Source: an uncultured Lachnospiraceae bacterium
GTDB taxonomy: Bacteria; Bacillota; Clostridia; Lachnospirales; Lachnospiraceae
Direction: 5' to 3'
Assembly: GCA_947589095.1 (NCBI GenBank)
Contig: CANQBX010000014.1
Location: 1 to 64,000 of the forward strand
DNA length: 64,000 nucleotides
Shown here one piece after another: positions 23,837 through 33,421 of this stretch (its first letter is position 1; each line of letters starts with the position of its first letter). The translations under genes and the position numbers were made by a program. A model generated the notes under the pieces. It did no database searches, was not told the origin of the DNA, and saw only the letters and a list, made by a program, of their open reading frames with translations.

Positions 23837-25240
23837 ATGACAGGAAAAGAGTTACAGGAACAGCTGACATGGAAGATTCCGCATATCGCGGCGAAGGCCC
23901 CGGATCAGATTGAGGCGGCGGCCGCGTTCTGCGAGGGATATAAAGAGTTTCTGGACCACGGCAAGACGGAGCGGGAATGTGTGGATACCGCGGAGAAGCT
24001 GCTGAAAGCGGCGGGCTATACGGTATTTGATGAGAAGAAGTCATACAGACCCGGCGACAAGGTCTATAAGGTCAACCGCGGCAAATCGATCCTGGCGACC
24101 ACATTCGGGACAAGGCCCATCGAGGAAGGCGTCCGGATCAACGGAGCCCACATCGATTCGCCGCGCCTGGACCTGAAGGCCAATCCGCTTTATGAGAAAG
24201 AGGGAATGGCGCTGTTTAAAACCCATTATTACGGGGGCATCCGCAAGTACCAGTGGGCCACGATCCCGCTGGCCATGCACGGCGTCATGGTGAAGAAAGA
24301 CGGTCAGACGGTGCGATTTAATATCGGAGAGAATCCGGGCGATCCGGTCTTCTGTATTACGGATCTGCTGCCCCATCTGTCGGCGGAGCAGAACGAGCGG
24401 AAGCTGAAGGACGGAATCAAGGGCGAGGAGCTGAACATTGTGATCGGTTCTCTTCCGTATGACGACGCGGAGATCAAGGAGCCTGTGAAACTGAAGGTGC
24501 TGCAGCTGTTCCATGAGAAATACGGCGTCGTGGAGGAGGATTTCGCCCGTGCCGAGGTCGAGTTCGTGCCGGCCGGTAAGGCGGTGGATGTAGGATTCGA
24601 CCACAGTATGATCGGCGCTTACGGGCAGGACGACCGTGTCTGCGGCTACGCTGCGCTGATAGCGGAGATCGAGACGGCGGATCCGCTCCACACGACGGTC
24701 ACAGTGCTGACGGACAAGGAGGAGATCGGATCCGAAGGCAATACCGGAATGAACGCCGCCTATTTCCAGGACTACGTCACGTATCTGGCAGAGCTGGAGG
24801 GAGCGAATCCGAAGACTGTGTTCGCCAATTCCTGCTGTCTGTCCGCGGATGTGAACGCGGCGTATGATCCTACCTTTGCCGGCGTGTACGAGGCCAGGAA
24901 TACCTGCTATCTGAACAAGGGCTGCGTCCTGACCAAGTTTACCGGATCCCGCGGCAAGAGCGGCGCCAATGACGCCAGCGCCGAGTATATGGCGAAGGTG
25001 ATCGGAATCATGGAGAAGGCCGGCGTATTCTGGCAGGTGGGCGAGATCGGCGCCGTGGATGTGGGCGGCGGCGGAACCATTGCCAAATTCATCTCCCGGC
25101 TGAATGTGGACGTGGTGGATCTGGGCGTGCCGATCCTCAGCATGCACGCGCCCTTCGAACTGTCCTCCAAGCTGGACGTTTACAATACATATAAGGCTTT
25201 TTCGGCGTTTTATAACGACGGAAAATTTACAATTTTGTGA
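23837..25240 (+). CDS. M18-family zinc aminopeptidase
   Basis: The 467-residue protein has M18 motifs: the metal ligands in AHIDSPRLDLK, GAYGQDDRVCGY, DKEEIGSEG and the final His in SMHAPFE, plus a Gly-rich GGGGTIAKF stretch. It is a cytosolic dinuclear zinc aminopeptidase that trims peptides during protein turnover. ATG at 23837 follows GAGGAGAGGATATATA. An upstream in-frame extension is not needed. No close functional partner. Confidence 0.93.
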   Translation: MTGKELQEQLTWKIPHIAAKAPDQIEAAAAFCEGYKEFLDHGKTERECVDTAEKLLKAAGYTVFDEKKSYRPGDKVYKVNRGKSILATTFGTRPIEEGVRINGAHIDSPRLDLKANPLYEKEGMALFKTHYYGGIRKYQWATIPLAMHGVMVKKDGQTVRFNIGENPGDPVFCITDLLPHLSAEQNERKLKDGIKGEELNIVIGSLPYDDAEIKEPVKLKVLQLFHEKYGVVEEDFARAEVEFVPAGKAVDVGFDHSMIGAYGQDDRVCGYAALIAEIETADPLHTTVTVLTDKEEIGSEGNTGMNAAYFQDYVTYLAELEGANPKTVFANSCCLSADVNAAYDPTFAGVYEARNTCYLNKGCVLTKFTGSRGKSGANDASAEYMAKVIGIMEKAGVFWQVGEIGAVDVGGGGTIAKFISRLNVDVVDLGVPILSMHAPFELSSKLDVYNTYKAFSAFYNDGKFTIL

Positions 25241-25276
25241 AATTGCAAGAAATGCTTTTCTTTAAAGCGCGGATAT

Positions 25277-25282
25277 AGTATA
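25277..25282 (+). promoter_or_regulatory. -10 element for trigger-factor-like lipoprotein gene
   Basis: A TATAAT in an AT-rich stretch about 110 bp before the lipoprotein start. A TTGCAA lies upstream but is not at ideal spacing. Confidence 0.4.
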
Positions 25283-25389
25283 ATAAATGAATCCTGTCGG
25301 CGGTACATGCTGTAAGGACCGCGGCGGGACGCGGAAGGGCGGGAAGGAAGCCTTTCGTTATTTAATTATAGAAAGAAAAGGGAAAAGAT

Positions 25390-26415
25390 ATGAAGAAATT
25401 TTTATGCATCTGTTTGTGCGGGATTCTGGCAGTGTCCATGGTAAGCGGCTGCTCGAAGCAGGAGGGCAGTTCCGACAAGTCGTCTTCGACGGTGAAGCTG
25501 GGCGAATATAAAGGGATTACATACACTCCCATGTCTGTCGAGGTGACGGATGAGGATGTGGACGCGGAGGTTCAGAGTCTTCTGGAGGCGTATCCGACGA
25601 TGACCTCTGTCGACCGGGCCGCGGAACTGGGTGACACGGTGAATATTGACTATGTAGGCAAGCTGGACGGCGAAGCGTTTGACGGCGGCACCGCTTCCGG
25701 CACCGATCTGGAATTGGGTTCCGGCATGTTTATCGACGGTTTTGAAGACGGACTGGTCGGCGCGTCCAAGGGCGACAAGCTGGATCTGAACCTTACCTTC
25801 CCGGATCCCTATACGAATAACCCGGATCTGGCCGGCAAGGCCGTGGTATTTGAAGTGACTGTCAATGATGTGAAGGAGTCGAATCCGGCGGAACTGAATG
25901 AGGATTTCCTTTCCAGCTATACGGAGTATACATCTGTCGATGAATTTATGGAAGGTACCCGCAAACAGCTGGAGGATTACGCCCAGGCCCAGGCAGAGAG
26001 CCAGAAGCAGTATGACATTTTCACGAAGGTCATGGAGAATTCCGAGATCAATGTCAGCGATGAAGATGTGCAGGCGTACTACGAGGATCTGTACGATACC
26101 TATAAGAAGCAGGCGGAGGCCTTCGGAATCGAGCTGGAGACCATGGTCGGTTATTATGGGATGGATCTGGCCACGTTTGAGACGCAGCTGAAGGCGCAGG
26201 CCGAGGAAGCGACGAAGCAGGACGCGGTAGTCAGGGCCATCGCGGCGGAAGAGAATATTGCGGTGGAGGATGCGGACCGTGAGGCGCTGGCGGAGGAATT
26301 CGGTTATGAGACGGTGGAGGCGATGGAAGAGGACGCCGGAGCCGATATGGTTGAGTCCTATATCCTGACGGAGAAGGTGCTGGATCTTCTGGTCGCCAAT
26401 GCCGTGGCCGAGTAA
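25390..26415 (+). CDS. Trigger-factor-like FKBP-type peptidyl-prolyl isomerase, lipoprotein
   Basis: The 341-residue protein begins with a lipoprotein signal (hydrophobic stretch ending LAVSMVSGC, Cys ~21). It then has an FKBP-type domain (GDTVNIDYVGKLDGE to VFEVTVNDVKE, about 80-165) and a trigger-factor C-terminal helical domain (about 170-335). It lacks the ribosome-binding N-terminal domain of cytosolic trigger factor, so it likely folds secreted proteins on the outer face of the membrane. The start follows AGAAAAGGGAAAAGAT. Confidence 0.9.
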   Translation: MKKFLCICLCGILAVSMVSGCSKQEGSSDKSSSTVKLGEYKGITYTPMSVEVTDEDVDAEVQSLLEAYPTMTSVDRAAELGDTVNIDYVGKLDGEAFDGGTASGTDLELGSGMFIDGFEDGLVGASKGDKLDLNLTFPDPYTNNPDLAGKAVVFEVTVNDVKESNPAELNEDFLSSYTEYTSVDEFMEGTRKQLEDYAQAQAESQKQYDIFTKVMENSEINVSDEDVQAYYEDLYDTYKKQAEAFGIELETMVGYYGMDLATFETQLKAQAEEATKQDAVVRAIAAEENIAVEDADREALAEEFGYETVEAMEEDAGADMVESYILTEKVLDLLVANAVAE

Positions 26416-26475
26416 GCGGCTGCGCGGAAGGATCGGATAGAAGCCGCCGGCATGCAAAGTACAGGAAGAACAGAT

Positions 26476-26507
26476 CGCGCACCGCGTTTCGGCTCGGTGC
26501 GCGTTTT
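26476..26507 (+). terminator. Intrinsic terminator after the PPIase lipoprotein gene
   Basis: Nine-base GC arms (26476-26484, 26495-26503), ten-base loop, then TTTT. Confidence 0.8.
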
Positions 26508-26559
26508 CCTGTCAGTGCGCCCGGCGGAGGAAACATAAGAAGCGGGAGTGAAATGGATT

Positions 26560-27318
26560 ATGCATCGTGATGTATATTTGCGGGGGATGCGGGATGGCGT
26601 TCCCGTTATGCTGGGATATTTTGTGGTATCCATCACCATCGGCATCGCCGCCAGGGGAGCGCATCTGACGGCGGCGCAGGCCACGACCATGTCGCTGACC
26701 AATCTGACCAGTGCCGGGCAGTTCGCGTCTTTCGCGATCATCGCGGCAGGGGCGCCGTATCTGGAGCTTTTGATTTCGCAGGCAGTCATTAACCTGCGCT
26801 ATTGCCTGATGTCCTGCGCCCTGTCCCAGAAGGTGGATCAGAGGATGCCGTTCTATCACCGTCTGATCATGGCTTTCGGCATTACGGATGAGATATTCGG
26901 ACTGGCGATCGGCCAGAAAGGAAAGCTGGATCCGTGGTATATGTACGGCGCCATGAGCGTGGCGATACCGGGCTGGACGCTGGGAACACTTTTGGGGATC
27001 CTGTCTACAGGGATGCTTCCGCCGTCGATACTGAACGCGATGAATATGGCTCTGTACGGTATGTTTATCGCGATCTTCATGCCGGCGGCCAGAGACAATA
27101 AAATTCTGCTGCCGATCATTTTCCTTTCCATGGGAGCCAGCGCGGTGTTCCAGATGCTGCCGGTGTTCGATTTCATCTCGTCGGGGATGAAGATCATTAT
27201 CCTGACGCTGGTAATTTCCTTTGCGGCGGCGGTGCTGTTCCCGATCGGGGAGGAAGCCGCGGACAGTGAAGGAGCGGCGGGAAGCAAGGTGAACGGAAAG
27301 GAGGCGTCTCTGTCATGA
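26560..27318 (+). CDS. azlC: AzlC-type branched-chain amino acid exporter, large subunit
   Basis: An integral membrane protein of about 252 residues with the AzlC pattern (SITIGIAARGAHLTAAQATTMSL, cut here, then LRYCLMS, ITDEIFGLA). Several hydrophobic helices match the family. AzlC with AzlD exports branched-chain amino acids. The ATG at 26560 has a usable GGGAG upstream; the GTG at 26548 in the same frame overlaps that site. The stop overlaps azlD by 4 bp. Confidence 0.9.
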   Translation: MHRDVYLRGMRDGVPVMLGYFVVSITIGIAARGAHLTAAQATTMSLTNLTSAGQFASFAIIAAGAPYLELLISQAVINLRYCLMSCALSQKVDQRMPFYHRLIMAFGITDEIFGLAIGQKGKLDPWYMYGAMSVAIPGWTLGTLLGILSTGMLPPSILNAMNMALYGMFIAIFMPAARDNKILLPIIFLSMGASAVFQMLPVFDFISSGMKIIILTLVISFAAAVLFPIGEEAADSEGAAGSKVNGKEASLS

Positions 27319-27611
27319 GAAATTACATTTATATTCTGGTAATGGCGCTGACGACCTATTTTATTCGGGCAGTCCCGCTGACGCTTCTGCGGAAAGAGAT
27401 CACGAACCGGACATTCCGGTCATTTCTGACCTATGTGCCGTACGTAACGCTGGCTGTGATGACGTTTCCGGCGATCCTCTCGATCACCGATGAGACATGG
27501 ATCGCCTGGGTGGGCTTTGCGGCGGCCATGGTGCTTGCGTATAACAGGGTGAGTCTGTTTATCGTATCGCTGGGGTGCTGCGCGCTGGTGCTGGCGCTGC
27601 AGATGCTGTAG
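27315..27611 (+). CDS. azlD: AzlD-type branched-chain amino acid exporter, small subunit
   Basis: This 98-residue protein has about four membrane helices and the family landmarks TYFIRAVPLTLLRK and FLTYVPYVTLAVM. The start overlaps the azlC stop (ATGA), the usual translational coupling for this pair. Role and complex as for azlC. Confidence 0.9.
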   Translation: MRNYIYILVMALTTYFIRAVPLTLLRKEITNRTFRSFLTYVPYVTLAVMTFPAILSITDETWIAWVGFAAAMVLAYNRVSLFIVSLGCCALVLALQML

Positions 27612-27666
27612 ATCACGATAGTGCGCCGGAAAGGATGCCGGCTGCGATAGGAGAAGGGAGATTATT

Positions 27667-28644
27667 ATGGGAACACGGATCGGAATGATCGGAGCGGGCG
27701 GTATCGCCGGGGTTATGGCTTCTACCCTGGCGCGGATGGACGAAGCGGAGCGGTACGCGATCGCGTCCCGCGATATTGTGAAGGCGGAGAGATTCGCGGA
27801 GAAGTACGGTTTCGAGAAGGCGTACGGCTCCTATGAGGAGATGCTTTCGGATCCGCAGGTGGAGCTGGTCTATGTGGCTACGCCCCACTCCCATCATTAC
27901 GAGCAGATGAAGCTGTGCCTGGAGCATGGGAAGCATGTACTGTGCGAGAAGGCATTTACGGTAAATGAAAGACAGGCAGCGGAAATATTCGCCCTGGCGG
28001 AGCGCAAAGGCCTTCTGGTGACGGAGGCCATCTGGCCCAGATACATTCCGATGCGGCGGACGCTGGATCAGGTATTGGAAAGCGGCGTTATCGGGACGCC
28101 GCACATGATGACGGCCAATCTTTCCTACGTGATCGACGGAGTGGAACGGATCCGCAGGCCGGAACTGGCGGGCGGGGCGCTTCTGGATATCGGAGTTTAT
28201 ACGCTGAATTTTGCCTCCATGGTCTTTGGGGACGATGTGGAGGAGATCTGCGGTCATGCGGTTCTGGGAGAGACCGGCGTGGATATGCAGCACAGCATAA
28301 CGCTGATCTACCGGGACGGCCGGATGGCGGTGCTGAACAGTAGCGCGCAGAGTCTGAGCGACCGCCGGGCGGTCATTTACGGCGACAAGGGGTATATCGA
28401 GGCGGAGAATGTAAATAACTGCGAAGGGATCAAAGTCTATGACCTGCAGCGGAGAGTCATCGCGTCTTATCTGCCGCCGGAGGATCAGATAAACGGCTAT
28501 GAATACGAGGTCCGGGCGTGTATCGAAGCGATAGCCGGCGGCCGTACCGAATGTCCGCAGATGCCGCATGAGGAGACCCTGCGCATGATGCGCTGGATGG
28601 ACGGGCTGCGCAGGCAGTGGGGGATCGTTTATCCGATGGAATAG
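27667..28644 (+). CDS. Gfo/Idh/MocA-family oxidoreductase
   Basis: A 325-residue protein with an N-terminal Rossmann fold (GMIGAGGIAG, residues ~6-15), the conserved CEKAFTVN segment near residue 95 and WPRYIP near 121, and a C-terminal alpha/beta domain. This family uses NAD(P)H on sugar-like substrates; substrate not predictable here. ATG follows GAGAAGGGAGATTATT. It precedes the CapA-like gene on the same strand. Confidence 0.9.
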   Translation: MGTRIGMIGAGGIAGVMASTLARMDEAERYAIASRDIVKAERFAEKYGFEKAYGSYEEMLSDPQVELVYVATPHSHHYEQMKLCLEHGKHVLCEKAFTVNERQAAEIFALAERKGLLVTEAIWPRYIPMRRTLDQVLESGVIGTPHMMTANLSYVIDGVERIRRPELAGGALLDIGVYTLNFASMVFGDDVEEICGHAVLGETGVDMQHSITLIYRDGRMAVLNSSAQSLSDRRAVIYGDKGYIEAENVNNCEGIKVYDLQRRVIASYLPPEDQINGYEYEVRACIEAIAGGRTECPQMPHEETLRMMRWMDGLRRQWGIVYPME

Positions 28645-28680
28645 CCGGAATACAGAATGCGTGAGGAGTGACAGGGCGCT

Positions 28681-29847
28681 ATGAGATTCGGGAGAGTATC
28701 GGCGGCCGGTATGGCGCTGGCCGTGATCCTGGGGGGATTTTCGGAATATGTCTGCTCTTCCGGACCGCTGGGACCTCCCGGAGGAGAAGAAGAGATCGTT
28801 ATACGCATGGTGGGCGACGACCTGATCCACGCGCGTATTTTCCGGTATTGTCAGCAGGACGACGGGACTTATAATTTCGATCCGCTTTTTGAGCATGTGA
28901 AGGAGGATATAGAGGCGGCCGATATCGCGATCATCAATCAGGAGACGATTATGGTGAGCGATCCGGCGGACTATGCGGACTTTCCGTGTTTCGGAACCCC
29001 GGAAAGCATCGGCCATTCCATCGTGTCCGCGGGGTTCGATGTGGTGGCTCATGCCAATAACCACACGATGGACCGGGGATACGGCGGCCTTGCCGACACG
29101 ATCGGCTTCTGGAAGAATAACTATCCGGACGTCTGCTATCTGGGCATTCATGATACGGCGGAAGACAGCGATATCCGCTATCTTACCGGCAACGGGATAC
29201 GGGTGGGCTTGGTGAATTATACGTATGGCTTAAACGGATTCAGGCGCCCCAGCGGCCGCGAGTACTGTGTGGACCTGCTGACAGACGGCGATATAGAGGC
29301 ATCCATGGCAGAAGCGGACGCCAACAGCGATCTGCTTATCGCCATTCTTCATGTGGGAGAGGAATATGAATACGCGCCGTCGGCTTACGAGCAGCAGCAG
29401 GTAAACCGTTTTATAGATCTGGGCGCGGATATCGTGCTGTGCTCCCATCCGCATGTACTGGAGCCCTATGGCATGGTCACGACGTCAAACGGGCGGATCG
29501 GTCTGGTCTATTACAGCCTGGGGAATTACCTGTCGGCGCAGACCCGGCTTCCTCGCCTGCTCGGCGGAATGGCCGAGATTACGGTTAAAAAGACCGGGAG
29601 CGGCGACGGCGCCTCGATAGAAATAGAGGATTATGACCTGATCCCCCTTGTGACGCATCAGCAGGGCCGGCTGGTTACGACCTACCGCCTTGACGAGTAT
29701 CCGGATGACTTGGCCGCGGCGCATAATCTGGCCGGGCTGGGGTTTTCGAAGGATGCCATGTGGGATTTGTTCCATGGGATCATGAACGGGACGGAGAGCG
29801 AGACCTTGGCCGCCGATCTGGACGGCTTTGACTTTGATGACTTCTGA
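28681..29847 (+). CDS. CapA-like metallophosphoesterase (PGA_cap family)
   Basis: The 388-residue protein has a hydrophobic N-terminus (about 8-25, signal or anchor), then a CapA/PGA_cap domain with GDDLIHARIF, NQETI, AHANNHTMDRG, LHVGEEYEY and SHPHVLEPYG. These correspond to the metal-binding motifs of calcineurin-like folds. CapA-like proteins act at the cell surface in capsule or polyglutamate metabolism, but no capsule genes are adjacent, so the role is open. It ends in an acidic DFDDF tail. The start has a weak site (GAGTGACAGGGCGCT). Confidence 0.85.
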   Translation: MRFGRVSAAGMALAVILGGFSEYVCSSGPLGPPGGEEEIVIRMVGDDLIHARIFRYCQQDDGTYNFDPLFEHVKEDIEAADIAIINQETIMVSDPADYADFPCFGTPESIGHSIVSAGFDVVAHANNHTMDRGYGGLADTIGFWKNNYPDVCYLGIHDTAEDSDIRYLTGNGIRVGLVNYTYGLNGFRRPSGREYCVDLLTDGDIEASMAEADANSDLLIAILHVGEEYEYAPSAYEQQQVNRFIDLGADIVLCSHPHVLEPYGMVTTSNGRIGLVYYSLGNYLSAQTRLPRLLGGMAEITVKKTGSGDGASIEIEDYDLIPLVTHQQGRLVTTYRLDEYPDDLAAAHNLAGLGFSKDAMWDLFHGIMNGTESETLAADLDGFDFDDF

Positions 29848-29968
29848 TTCTTTTCGGATTGAGATTTCTACAGGTATGACGGAGATCGCCTGTATGCGGT
29901 CTGATTGTTTGGCGTCCATATTGTAATGCTGGTTATAAGAATTCATTTTCGGGTTATGGATTAGGTCG

Positions 29969-29997
29969 GCATAACCTGCCCCACCCCCTCATACAAT
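29969..29997 (+). promoter_or_regulatory. SigmaE-type sporulation promoter of spoIIID
   Basis: GCATAACC, 13-bp spacer, CATACAAT. The -10 fits the mother-cell sigmaE consensus CATACANT exactly and the -35 is close to GAATAANT. It lies 26 bp before the start codon, with the ribosome binding site between them. spoIIID is a sigmaE-dependent gene in Bacillus. Confidence 0.65.
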
Positions 29998-30022
29998 GTA
30001 AAAAACATTCTCGGGGGATACC

Positions 30023-30298
30023 TTGAAGGATTATATCGAAGAGCGTGCGGTGGACATCGCCAATTACATCATAAACCACAATGCGACGGTGAGGCAGACG
30101 GCGAAGAAGTTCGGTATTTCCAAGTCCACGGTACATAAGGACGTCACAGAGAGGCTGGAGCATATCAACCCGTCCCTGGCGGCGGCGGCCCGCATCGTGC
30201 TGGATGTGAACAAGTCTGAACGCCACATCCGCGGCGGTCTGGCTACGCGGGAGAAGTACCAGCACCGGCTCCAGATGTGCAGCAGGGAAGATGAATGA
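30023..30298 (+). CDS. spoIIID: Sporulation regulator SpoIIID
   Basis: The 91-residue protein matches SpoIIID along its length: DYIEERAVDIANYI at the start, helix-turn-helix TVRQTAKKFGISKSTVHKD, then a basic RHIRGGLATREKY region used for DNA contact. It controls the mother-cell gene programme after sigmaE activation. The start is TTG at 30023, preceded by GGGGGAT at proper spacing; no ATG fits. An intrinsic terminator follows closely, so it is monocistronic. Confidence 0.95.
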   Translation: MKDYIEERAVDIANYIINHNATVRQTAKKFGISKSTVHKDVTERLEHINPSLAAAARIVLDVNKSERHIRGGLATREKYQHRLQMCSREDE

Positions 30299-30306
30299 GA
30301 CGGAAG

Positions 30307-30332
30307 CGGCATGGCCTCGGCCATGCCGTTTT
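30307..30332 (+). terminator. Intrinsic terminator after spoIIID
   Basis: Nine-base arms (30307-30315, 30320-30328), four-base loop, TTTT and a further T-rich run. Confidence 0.88.
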
Positions 30333-30451
30333 GGTTTTCCGTGCGGCAGATTATTTATCGCGCGTTTATTGCGCAGCGCCTGAACTTGAGATAAAATAAG
30401 TATAGCGGGAATGCGCAAAACAGAAATCAGAAAGAAGATGGAGGCAGAGAG

Positions 30452-32017
30452 ATGGGCGAGATGAGCGGAAAAAGAGTTTATCATAATCCGGTGCAGAGGG
30501 GGTTCTTCCCGGATCCGTCGGTGATCAGGGTCGGCGACGACTTTTACATGGTGAATTCCAGCTTTCAGTATTTTCCGGCGATTCCGATCTCCCATTCCAG
30601 GGATATGGTACACTGGCATATCGTGGGACATGCCATCACGGAGCCGGCATGGCTGGACTTAAGCGATATTAAGGATTCCCACGGAATATGGGCGCCGGAT
30701 ATCTCCTGTGTGGACGGGAAATACTATATTTTTGCGACGCTCCGGCTTAACGGGGACGGCCTGCGGGGAAACAATGTCCTGAGGCGGCAGCTGGTCATGG
30801 TGTCGGACAGGCCGGAGGGCCCTTACAGCAAACCGGTCTGCCTGGAGGAGGATAACATCGATCCCTCGCATTTTGCGGATGAAGACGGGAGCCGGTATAT
30901 GATTATCGCGCACGCGGCGCAGGCGGTACCCCTTTCGAAAGACAGTCTGTCTGTTGCGGGGGAAAGCAGGACGGTCTGGAACGGGACGGGGGAGCGCGCC
31001 CCGGAAGGCCCGCACGTCTTTAAAAAATCCGGCTACTATTACTGCATGGTGGCGGAAGGCGGAACCGGCTATGGACATGGGATCAATGTGGCGCGGAGTA
31101 CGGAGCTGTTCGGCCGGTATGAGGAATCCCCGTACAATCCCGTGATGCGGCAGGCGGATCCCGAAGCGCCGATCCAGAGGGCCGGACACGGCAAGCTCGT
31201 GCAGGATCAGAACGGCCGGTGGTGGTGCTATTATCTGTGCGGCCGTCAGAACGGCGGACGCTACACTACGATCGGAAGAGAGACGGCTCTGGATCCGGTT
31301 CAATGGCTGGACGACGGATGGTTCACGATCAATTACGGGAAAGGGCCAAGCCTTGAGCAGACAGCGCCCGCGCTGCCGGAGCATGTGTTTGAAACGCAGG
31401 CGACGGATGATTTTGACGAGAAGCAATTGCGTCCGGAGTGGGAGTTTGTCAGGACCCCGGATAACGGCTCCTGGTCTCTGACGGAGCGGCCGGGATATTT
31501 CCGCATCTGGACGCGGGACGGAAGGCTGGATGAGATCCGGGCCAAAAACACGCTTCTGCGGAGGGAGCAGGAGCTGTCCTACCATGCGGAGACCAGAGTG
31601 GAATTCTATCCTGACCGTAACGGAGAGCAGGCGGGACTCACCTGTTATTACAGTACCGTGACGTATGCAAGGTTCGCCGTCTGCTATGAGGAAGGAAGGA
31701 AACTGCAGCTGGTGATCAACCGCAACCGGGGTGAGGAGCTCATCGCGGAGATACCTTCCCTGTGGGAAACGGCGGTCTGGCTGGCGGTGGACGTAAAGGG
31801 GCTGACCAGGACGTTTTCATACAGCTATGACGGTCATGACTGGAATGTCGCGGGGGTTCTTGAGAACTGCGTTTATCTTTGCGACGAGGGAGTGCCGGAA
31901 GACAGGAAGCGTCATACGGGCACGCTGGTGGGGATCTATGCCAATAACGGCGGCTGCGGAAGCAGAAAACCGGCGGATTTTGATTATTTTAAGTATGAAG
32001 ACGGTATTAATGTATAA
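30452..32017 (+). CDS. Glycoside hydrolase family 43 (beta-xylosidase/arabinofuranosidase-like)
   Basis: The 521-residue protein has a five-bladed GH43 catalytic domain (about 8-310) with the general-base Asp in FFPDPS (D21), the second Asp in NIDPSHFADEDG and the acid Glu in APEGPHVFK. A C-terminal beta-sandwich of about 190 residues follows (TDDFDEKQLRPEW onward), as in GH43 enzymes with a C-terminal laminin-like domain. No signal peptide, so it acts on imported xylo- or arabino-oligosaccharides. Start follows GATGGAGGCAGAGAG. Confidence 0.9.
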   Translation: MGEMSGKRVYHNPVQRGFFPDPSVIRVGDDFYMVNSSFQYFPAIPISHSRDMVHWHIVGHAITEPAWLDLSDIKDSHGIWAPDISCVDGKYYIFATLRLNGDGLRGNNVLRRQLVMVSDRPEGPYSKPVCLEEDNIDPSHFADEDGSRYMIIAHAAQAVPLSKDSLSVAGESRTVWNGTGERAPEGPHVFKKSGYYYCMVAEGGTGYGHGINVARSTELFGRYEESPYNPVMRQADPEAPIQRAGHGKLVQDQNGRWWCYYLCGRQNGGRYTTIGRETALDPVQWLDDGWFTINYGKGPSLEQTAPALPEHVFETQATDDFDEKQLRPEWEFVRTPDNGSWSLTERPGYFRIWTRDGRLDEIRAKNTLLRREQELSYHAETRVEFYPDRNGEQAGLTCYYSTVTYARFAVCYEEGRKLQLVINRNRGEELIAEIPSLWETAVWLAVDVKGLTRTFSYSYDGHDWNVAGVLENCVYLCDEGVPEDRKRHTGTLVGIYANNGGCGSRKPADFDYFKYEDGINV

Positions 32018-32119
32018 AGGAATTCACGGCTATTTCTGCGCTTTCCGCCGATTGCTTCATATTATCCGGGCAGTACGGCATAGTATGGTAGAAATCAGAC
32101 CATGGAAGGCAGGAATACG

Positions 32120-32590
32120 ATGAATCATAGAACAGGGAGGAACGAAGCGGATCCAGCGGATACATACGCGAAGGGAATCGGAAGGCTCGCCGGCCTCGCC
32201 GCGCTTATTTTTCTGCTCCCGGTAATGCTTCTGTGCGCATGTACTCTGGATAAGGCGGAGGATGAGAAGGTGCGGGATCTGGAATTTACAGTGATCGGCG
32301 AGGGCGACGCGCCGCAGGAGCTGCAGGAGATCATCGGGCAGAAGAAGACGCAGCCGTTTAAGCTGACCTACAGCGATGATCAGAACCTGTACATAGTCGT
32401 CGGCTACGGACCGCAGAGCACCGGCGGCTACAGCATCACGGTGGAAGAACTGTATCTGACGGAGAATTCCATCGTGATCGACACGGAGCTTATGGGACCG
32501 GCCAAAGGGGAACCGGCTGCGCAGGAGACGTCGTATCCGCTGGTGATCGTGAAGACGGAGTATCTGGAGGATCCGGTGGTATTCGAGTGA
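32120..32590 (+). CDS. PrcB-like lipoprotein
   Basis: About 156 residues: an N-terminal hydrophobic segment ending in a CAC lipobox-like site near residue 40, then a compact beta-rich domain. Landmarks are LYIVVGYGPQSTGGYSITVEE and the end YPLVIVKTEYLEDPVVFE. These fit the PrcB C-terminal domain family (named from the protease complex subunit of Treponema). It is likely anchored outside the membrane; role here unknown. The ATG at 32120 (GGCAGGAATACG upstream) seems better than the one at 32102. Confidence 0.72.
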   Translation: MNHRTGRNEADPADTYAKGIGRLAGLAALIFLLPVMLLCACTLDKAEDEKVRDLEFTVIGEGDAPQELQEIIGQKKTQPFKLTYSDDQNLYIVVGYGPQSTGGYSITVEELYLTENSIVIDTELMGPAKGEPAAQETSYPLVIVKTEYLEDPVVFE

Positions 32591-32746
32591 GATCCGCCGG
32601 CGTTTGGGGGCGAACCCGGATGGTATTTGAAGGAGAAGGTACTTGTCAGGCCGTGTATGAATATGATATACTGATGAAACGCACAGAGCAGCGGCGCGTA
32701 TCGCCGCGGCCGGCTGCGTTACGTACAGATCAAGAGGGATGGGATT

Positions 32747-33406
32747 ATGATTTTCAAAGATATTTGGCTGGACATCAAGGCCGTGCAGGAGCGCGACCCG
32801 GCGGCGCGTAACGCGCTGGAGGTGTTTCTGCTGTATCAGGGCGTTCACGCGCTGATCTGGCACCGGTTTGCCCATTGGTTCTATAAGCATCATATGTTTT
32901 TTATCGCCCGGCTGATCTCTCAGCTCGCCCGGTTCTTTACGCTGATCGAGATCCATCCGGGCGCGCAGCTGGGCCATGGGATCCTGATCGACCACGGCTG
33001 CGGCGTGGTGATCGGCGAGACCGCGGTAGTGGGCGATAACTGCACGATTTATCAGGGAGTGACGCTGGGCGGCGTGGGTACGCAGAAGGGGAAGCGCCAT
33101 CCGACGCTGGGCAATAATGTTACCGTAGGCGCCGGGGCGAAGATCCTGGGTTCCTTCGAGGTAGGCGATAACTGCACGATCGCGGCCAACGCTGTCCTTT
33201 TAAAGCCGCTGGAGAGCAATGTGACGGCCGTGGGCGTTCCGGCGCGTCCGGTGAAGAAGGACGGCGTACGCCTGCCGTCCGGCCGCTCGGAGGCTGTCTC
33301 CGCGGAACGGTGCTGCCGGATGGAGGAACGGCTTAAGGAACTGGAAGCCCAGGTTGAGGCGCTGAAGGCGCAGCTGCAGAAGGCGGAAGACAGAACGGAT
33401 GAGTGA
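32747..33406 (+). CDS. cysE: Serine O-acetyltransferase
   Basis: The 219-residue protein has an N-terminal helical part and a left-handed beta-helix of hexapeptide repeats. The catalytic region GILIDHGCGVVIGET and the GGVGTQKGKRHPTLG loop are present. It acetylates L-serine with acetyl-CoA, the first step of cysteine synthesis. The C-terminal ~25 residues form a Glu/Lys-rich coiled coil (MEERLKELEAQVEALKAQL) beyond the usual core. Start follows AGAGGGATGGGATT. No cysK is adjacent. Confidence 0.95.
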   Translation: MIFKDIWLDIKAVQERDPAARNALEVFLLYQGVHALIWHRFAHWFYKHHMFFIARLISQLARFFTLIEIHPGAQLGHGILIDHGCGVVIGETAVVGDNCTIYQGVTLGGVGTQKGKRHPTLGNNVTVGAGAKILGSFEVGDNCTIAANAVLLKPLESNVTAVGVPARPVKKDGVRLPSGRSEAVSAERCCRMEERLKELEAQVEALKAQLQKAEDRTDE

Positions 33407-33421
33407 GAATAACGGAACAGG

